This document shows, piece by piece, positions 60,875-64,000 of a stretch of DNA of 64,000 nucleotides. Below the pieces are notes generated by a model that ran no database searches, was not told the origin of the DNA, and was given only the letters and a program-made list of their open reading frames with translations. The position numbers were made by a program, and so were the translations under genes. Source of the DNA: Nocardioides zeae (GTDB lineage: Bacteria > Actinomycetota > Actinomycetes > Propionibacteriales > Nocardioidaceae); NCBI RefSeq assembly GCF_030818655.1, contig NZ_JAUTAN010000001.1, positions 1,426,001 to 1,490,000 of the forward strand, written 5' to 3'. Each line of letters opens with the position of its first letter. Position 1 is the stretch's first letter.

Positions 60875-61013
60875 CAACTCGACGCACCCGCCGCGGCGTA
60901 CGACCCAACTCGACGCACCCGCCGCGGCGTACGACCCAACTCGACGCACCCGCCGCGCAGTACGACCCACCTCGACGCATGAGCCGCGGCGTACGTGACA
61001 ACTCGACGCGCGG
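60875..61013. repeat. 31-bp tandem repeat, 4.5 copies
   Basis: Units start at 60875, 60906, 60937, 60968 and 60999 (partial), exactly 31 bases apart. Each begins CAACTCGACGCACCCGCC or a variant and ends GTACGACC or GTACGTGA. The last full unit and the palindrome to the left share GTACGTGACAACTCG, so both derive from one element. It runs to the stop of the racemase gene. Confidence 0.75.
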
Positions 61014-61015
61014 CC

Positions 61016-61708
61016 CTACTCCCCCAGCGCTGCCGCGACGGCGGCCTCGACGTGCAGGCGCGTCGTGGGGAAGACGGGCACGGTCGTGTCCGCGGCGCCC
61101 ACCAGCAGCTCGATCTCGGTGCACCCGAGCACGATGCCCTCGGCTCCGCGCTCGACGAGACCCGCCATCACCGCGACGTACGCCGCGCGCGACTCCGGCC
61201 GGACCACCCCGTGCACGAGCTCGTCGTAGATCACCCGGTGCACGACGTCGCGGCCGGCCTCGTCGGGCACGAGCACCTCGAGCCCGTGGTCCGCCAGCCG
61301 GTCGCGGTAGAACGCCTGCTCCATCGTGAAGCGCGTGCCGAGCAGGCCCACGCGCCGCACGCCGGCCTCGCGCACCGCGTCGGCGGTGGTGTCGGCGAGG
61401 TGGAGGAACGGCACGTCGATGGCCGCCGCGACGACGTCGGCGACCTTGTGCATGGTGTTGGTGCACAGGACCACGAGGTCGGCGCCGGCCGCGCTGAGGC
61501 GCCGGGCCTCGACGGCGAGCAGCTCCCCCGCGGCCTCCCAGTCGCCGGCCATCTGCAGACGTTCGACGTCGGCGAAGTCGACGGAGGTGAGCACGACGCG
61601 CGCCGAGTGGAAACCGCCCCGCCGCTCCCGCACCAGCTCGTTGGCGAGGCGGTAGTACTCCGCCGTCGACTCCCAGCTCATCCCGCCGATCATCCCGATC
61701 ATCCGCAT
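61016..61708 (-). CDS. Aspartate/glutamate racemase family protein
   Basis: This 230-residue protein has both catalytic cysteines: LCTNTMHK (near residue 80) and LGCTEIELL (near residue 195), plus MIGMIGGMSWESTAEYYRLAN at the N-terminus. It matches the YgeA/RacX type of broad-specificity amino acid racemases. It lies 28 bases from the DinB gene. Confidence 0.9.
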   Translation of the reverse strand: MRMIGMIGGMSWESTAEYYRLANELVRERRGGFHSARVVLTSVDFADVERLQMAGDWEAAGELLAVEARRLSAAGADLVVLCTNTMHKVADVVAAAIDVPFLHLADTTADAVREAGVRRVGLLGTRFTMEQAFYRDRLADHGLEVLVPDEAGRDVVHRVIYDELVHGVVRPESRAAYVAVMAGLVERGAEGIVLGCTEIELLVGAADTTVPVFPTTRLHVEAAVAAALGE

Positions 61709-61736
61709 GAGCCCCAGTAGAGCAGGCCCCGGCGGA

Positions 61737-62297
61737 TCAGCCCATCGTCTTCGCCCCGTCGATCGACTCCCGGATGATGTCCGCGTGGCCCGCGTGCTGC
61801 GCCGTCTCGGCGAGCACGTGGAGGAAGGTGCGCCGCGCGCTCCACCGCTCCCCCGGCGCGAACCACGGCGCCTCCGGCAGCGGCTGGGTGGCGTCGAGGT
61901 CGACGGAGGTCACCAGGGCCTCGGTCGCGGCGGCCGCCGCCGCGTACTCACCCAGCACCCCCTCCAGCGTCTCGTCCGGCAGCAGCACGAACTGCTGGTG
62001 GTACGCCAGCACCTCCGCCGGCGGATCGGACCAGTCGATGTGCTCCCAGTCGATGGCTGCCTGCTCCTCGGGGCCGTGCTCGACGAAGCGGTTCCACTCC
62101 CCCACCGTCGCGGTCACGTGCTTCACGAGGCCGCCGAGGTTGAGGGAGCTGACCGTGGGCGTCAGGCGCGCCTGGTCGTCCGCGATGCCGTCGAGGGCAC
62201 GCAGGAAGAGGTCGCGGTGCTTGCGGAGGGCCTCCAGGAGGTCCGCCCGCTCGCCGGTCGTGGCGGTGTCGGTGTCCGTGTCCGTGTCCGTGTCCAT
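61737..62297 (-). CDS. DinB-family protein (DUF664)
   Basis: This 186-residue protein starts with a DTDTDTDTDT repeat made by a six-base microsatellite and continues with a DinB four-helix bundle (LLEALRKHRDLFLRALDGIADDQARLTP, LVKHVTATVGEWNRF, TFLHVLAETAQHAGHADIIRESIDG). The metal-binding histidines are visible in KHVTATVGEW and ETAQHAGHAD. Likely a thiol S-transferase-like enzyme (mycothiol or bacillithiol type). TAGCGT lies six bases before the ATG. Confidence 0.88.
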   Translation of the reverse strand: MDTDTDTDTDTATTGERADLLEALRKHRDLFLRALDGIADDQARLTPTVSSLNLGGLVKHVTATVGEWNRFVEHGPEEQAAIDWEHIDWSDPPAEVLAYHQQFVLLPDETLEGVLGEYAAAAAATEALVTSVDLDATQPLPEAPWFAPGERWSARRTFLHVLAETAQHAGHADIIRESIDGAKTMG

Positions 62298-62303
62298 GGA
62301 GGC

Positions 62304-62309
62304 ACGCTA
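62304..62309 (-). promoter_or_regulatory. -10 hexamer TAGCGT, leaderless DinB gene
   Basis: On the minus strand TAGCGT is followed by six bases and ATG 62297. Confidence 0.5.
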
Positions 62310-62378
62310 GGCGCGAGCACCGACACTCCTGGCGTGTCGCGGGAACCTCCGGCGCGCACCCGTCGTTGAACGTCTCGA

Positions 62379-62394
62379 GCCGACACCCGTCGGC
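62379..62394 (+). other. Small hairpin in the intergenic region before the CNNM pair
   Basis: GCCGAC, loop ACCC, GTCGGC lies 25 bases before the -35 of the CNNM promoter. It may be an operator or a weak terminator; there is no further evidence. Confidence 0.35.
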
Positions 62395-62418
62395 ACCAGA
62401 TCGACACGAGGACAGGAC

Positions 62419-62448
62419 TTGACCGGGCCGACAGACGAACCCTGTAGA
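62419..62448 (+). promoter_or_regulatory. Promoter TTGACC - 18 bp - TGTAGA before the CNNM pair
   Basis: TTGACC at 62419 and TGTAGA at 62443 are 18 bases apart and leave a leader of about 50 bases before GTG 62508. Confidence 0.5.
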
Positions 62449-62507
62449 CCCCACACCCGGCGCGCGCACGCACGCCGCTCTCCCGCTCGAGGGGAGGTGC
62501 GCGGCAG

Positions 62508-63968
62508 GTGACCATCTTGCTCTCGCTCCTGCTCGGGGTGGTCGTCGTGCTGCTGATCACGGCGGCGACCGGCTACTTCGTGGCGCAGGAGTTCGCCTAC
62601 ATGGCGGTCGACCGCTCGACCTTGCGCGCCAAGGCCGAGGCCGGGGACACGACCGCCGCCCGCACGCTCAAGGTGACGGGCCGCACCTCCTTCATGCTCT
62701 CCGGCGCCCAGCTCGGCATCACCGTGACCGGCCTCCTGGTCGGCTACGTCGCCGAGCCCCTCATCGGGTCCGCCTTCGGCGACCTGCTCGCGCTGGGTGG
62801 CGTGCCGACCGCCCTGGGCGTCACGATCGGCACCCTGCTCGCCCTGGCCTTCGCGACCGTCGTGCAGATGCTGTTCGGCGAGCTCTTCCCCAAGAACCTG
62901 GCGATCGCCCGCCCCGAGCCCGTGGCTCGCTGGCTGTCCCGCTCGACGCTGGGCTACCTCGCCATCACGGGATGGCTCATCTGGTTCTTCGACCAGTCGT
63001 CCAACCTGCTGCTGCGCGCGCTGAAGATCGAGCCCGTGCACGACGTGGAGAGCTCGGCGACGGCCCGCGACCTCGAGCACATCGTGGCCGAGTCGCGCGC
63101 GTCCGGTGAGCTCACCGCCGAGATGTCGGTGCTGCTCGACCGCGTCCTCGACTTCCCGCAGCACGACGTGGAGCACGCGATGGTCCCCCGCAGCCGCGTG
63201 GACTCCGTGGACTCCGACGCGACGCTCGGCGAGGTCCGCGAGCTCATGCGCACCGGCCACTCGCGCTACCCCGTGCTCGGCGAGGACGACGAGATCCTCG
63301 GCATCGTCCACCTGGTCGACCTGCTCGACCTCGGCGCCCTGGACGGGGACGACCCGTGGTCCAAGCCGGTCACGACGGCCCTGCGGCCGCCGATCGTGCT
63401 GCCCGAGCTCATGGCCATGCCCGACGCCCTCCGCACCATCGCGGAGGCCAAGGAGCAGATGGCCTGTGTCGTCGACGAGTACGGCGGCCTCGCCGGCATC
63501 GTCACGATCGAGGACCTCGTCGAGGAGATCGTCGGCGAGATCCGCGACGAGCACGACGAGCCGGCCGAGCCGGAGTTCAGCGTCGACGCCGTCCGCGGCG
63601 GGTGGGAGATGCGCGGCGACCTGCCCGTCGACGAGGTCGAGCGGGTGATCGAGCACGACCTGCCGACCGGTGACTTCGAGACCCTCGCGGGCCTGGTCAT
63701 CGCCGAGCACGGTGCGCTCCCCGAGCCGGGCACGTCCCTGCTCGTGCGCCTGCCCGACGACCCCGGCGACCTGGCCGGCAGCGACGAGCCCGTCGTGCGC
63801 CACCTGGCGGTCGAGGTGCTCGAGATCGAGCAGTACGTCCCGTCCTCCCTGCACGTGCAGGTGGTCGAGGCGACCGATGACGACGAGGACGACGGCGGAG
63901 ACCCGATGCGCACGGACGGCCCCGACGGCCCCGGCACGAGCGGCTCCCGCACGGAGGTGGAGGCATGA
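62508..63968 (+). CDS. CNNM/CorC-type membrane protein, long form
   Basis: This 486-residue protein has a DUF21 domain with about four transmembrane segments and FGELFPKN near residue 130. A CBS pair follows (HAMVPRSRVDS, then CVVDEYGGLAGIVTIEDLVEEIVGEI) and a C-terminal CorC/HlyC domain (VRGGWEMRGDLPVDEVE, LPTGDFETLAGLVIAEHG). Full architecture, so it also shows what the truncated gene at the left edge looked like. GTG start with GGGAGG about ten bases upstream. The stop overlaps the next start (ATGA). Confidence 0.93.
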   Translation: MTILLSLLLGVVVVLLITAATGYFVAQEFAYMAVDRSTLRAKAEAGDTTAARTLKVTGRTSFMLSGAQLGITVTGLLVGYVAEPLIGSAFGDLLALGGVPTALGVTIGTLLALAFATVVQMLFGELFPKNLAIARPEPVARWLSRSTLGYLAITGWLIWFFDQSSNLLLRALKIEPVHDVESSATARDLEHIVAESRASGELTAEMSVLLDRVLDFPQHDVEHAMVPRSRVDSVDSDATLGEVRELMRTGHSRYPVLGEDDEILGIVHLVDLLDLGALDGDDPWSKPVTTALRPPIVLPELMAMPDALRTIAEAKEQMACVVDEYGGLAGIVTIEDLVEEIVGEIRDEHDEPAEPEFSVDAVRGGWEMRGDLPVDEVERVIEHDLPTGDFETLAGLVIAEHGALPEPGTSLLVRLPDDPGDLAGSDEPVVRHLAVEVLEIEQYVPSSLHVQVVEATDDDEDDGGDPMRTDGPDGPGTSGSRTEVEA

Positions 63969-64000
63969 TGGAGAACCCTGTCGTCGTCCTCGTGGCGACG
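63965..64000 (+). CDS. Start of a further CNNM-like gene, cut by window edge
   Basis: ATG 63965 overlaps the preceding stop by four bases (ATGA) and opens a frame MMENPVVVLVAT running to the end of the window. By analogy with the pair at the left edge it probably encodes the short CNNM partner. Only 12 codons are visible. Confidence 0.5.
   Translation, partial: MMENPVVVLVAT

Noticed and set aside
60875..61013. A CRISPR array
   Set aside because: The 31-bp units are contiguous without unique spacers and no cas genes are near.

Overview
The window is very GC-rich (third codon positions almost always G or C) and densely coding, with many 4-base GTGA or ATGA start/stop overlaps. The left end carries pgsA-like, DUF881, sbp, DUF881, gcvH, FHA (garA), MerR (ftsR), bifunctional nuclease, MerR and gcvP. 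This matches the order I know from Mycobacterium tuberculosis around Rv1822-Rv1832, so the organism is an actinobacterium. The DUF222/HNH (13E12-type) gene and general style suggest a non-Streptomyces actinobacterium, plausibly Nocardioidaceae. The family-level placement is inference.

Region 1 (1-12.6 kb) holds a CNNM/CorC transporter pair, the conserved actinobacterial block above, a singlet glycine riboswitch in front of gcvP, and a class C beta-lactamase-like hydrolase. Region 2 (12.6-31.5 kb) is housekeeping: YihY, three small envelope or stress proteins, a TldD/PmbA pair, SbcCD, aminopeptidase N, an ArsR regulator, a cyclophilin lipoprotein, an alanine-racemase-fold enzyme, an aldo/keto reductase, a divergent VWA/TerD pair, a methyltransferase and a MarR-GNAT fusion.

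Region 3 (31.6-52.6 kb) is the accessory highlight. A 16-kb minus-strand operon (49831 down to 33863) has five ketosynthase-type enzymes (three KAS I/II-like, two KAS III-like), four SDR genes, a fused CoA-transferase, a crotonase and a 1404-residue SDR + CocE/NonD hydrolase + CaiC-like acyl-CoA ligase fusion. I find no acyl carrier protein, acyltransferase domain or phosphopantetheinyl transferase. This inventory resembles the ACP-less macrotetrolide (nonactin) pathway: NonJKPQU ketosynthases, NonEMNO ketoreductases, NonL ligase, NonS crotonase and the hydrolase NonD. The product is probably a polyketide-derived polyester or ionophore-like compound, which is inference. An ABC-2 exporter, an orphan LuxR-type regulator with a degenerate receiver, and a plus-strand hydrolase/GbsR-MarR regulator/amidohydrolase operon flank it. 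A TTCAGA-N4-TCTGAA operator lies before the exporter and the LuxR gene, and its right half overlaps the -10 of the hydrolase operon.

Region 4 (52.6-64 kb) has a tyrosine recombinase at the cluster edge, a GNAT protein, aquaporin, a Pr6Pr membrane protein, a two-domain methyltransferase, a deaminase, a DUF222/HNH protein, intergenic repeats, an aspartate racemase, a DinB protein and a second CNNM pair running off the right edge. Across the window a TAnnnT hexamer sits 6-7 bases before many start codons, indicating widespread leaderless transcription. Several long interrupted palindromes sit between genes as likely terminators.
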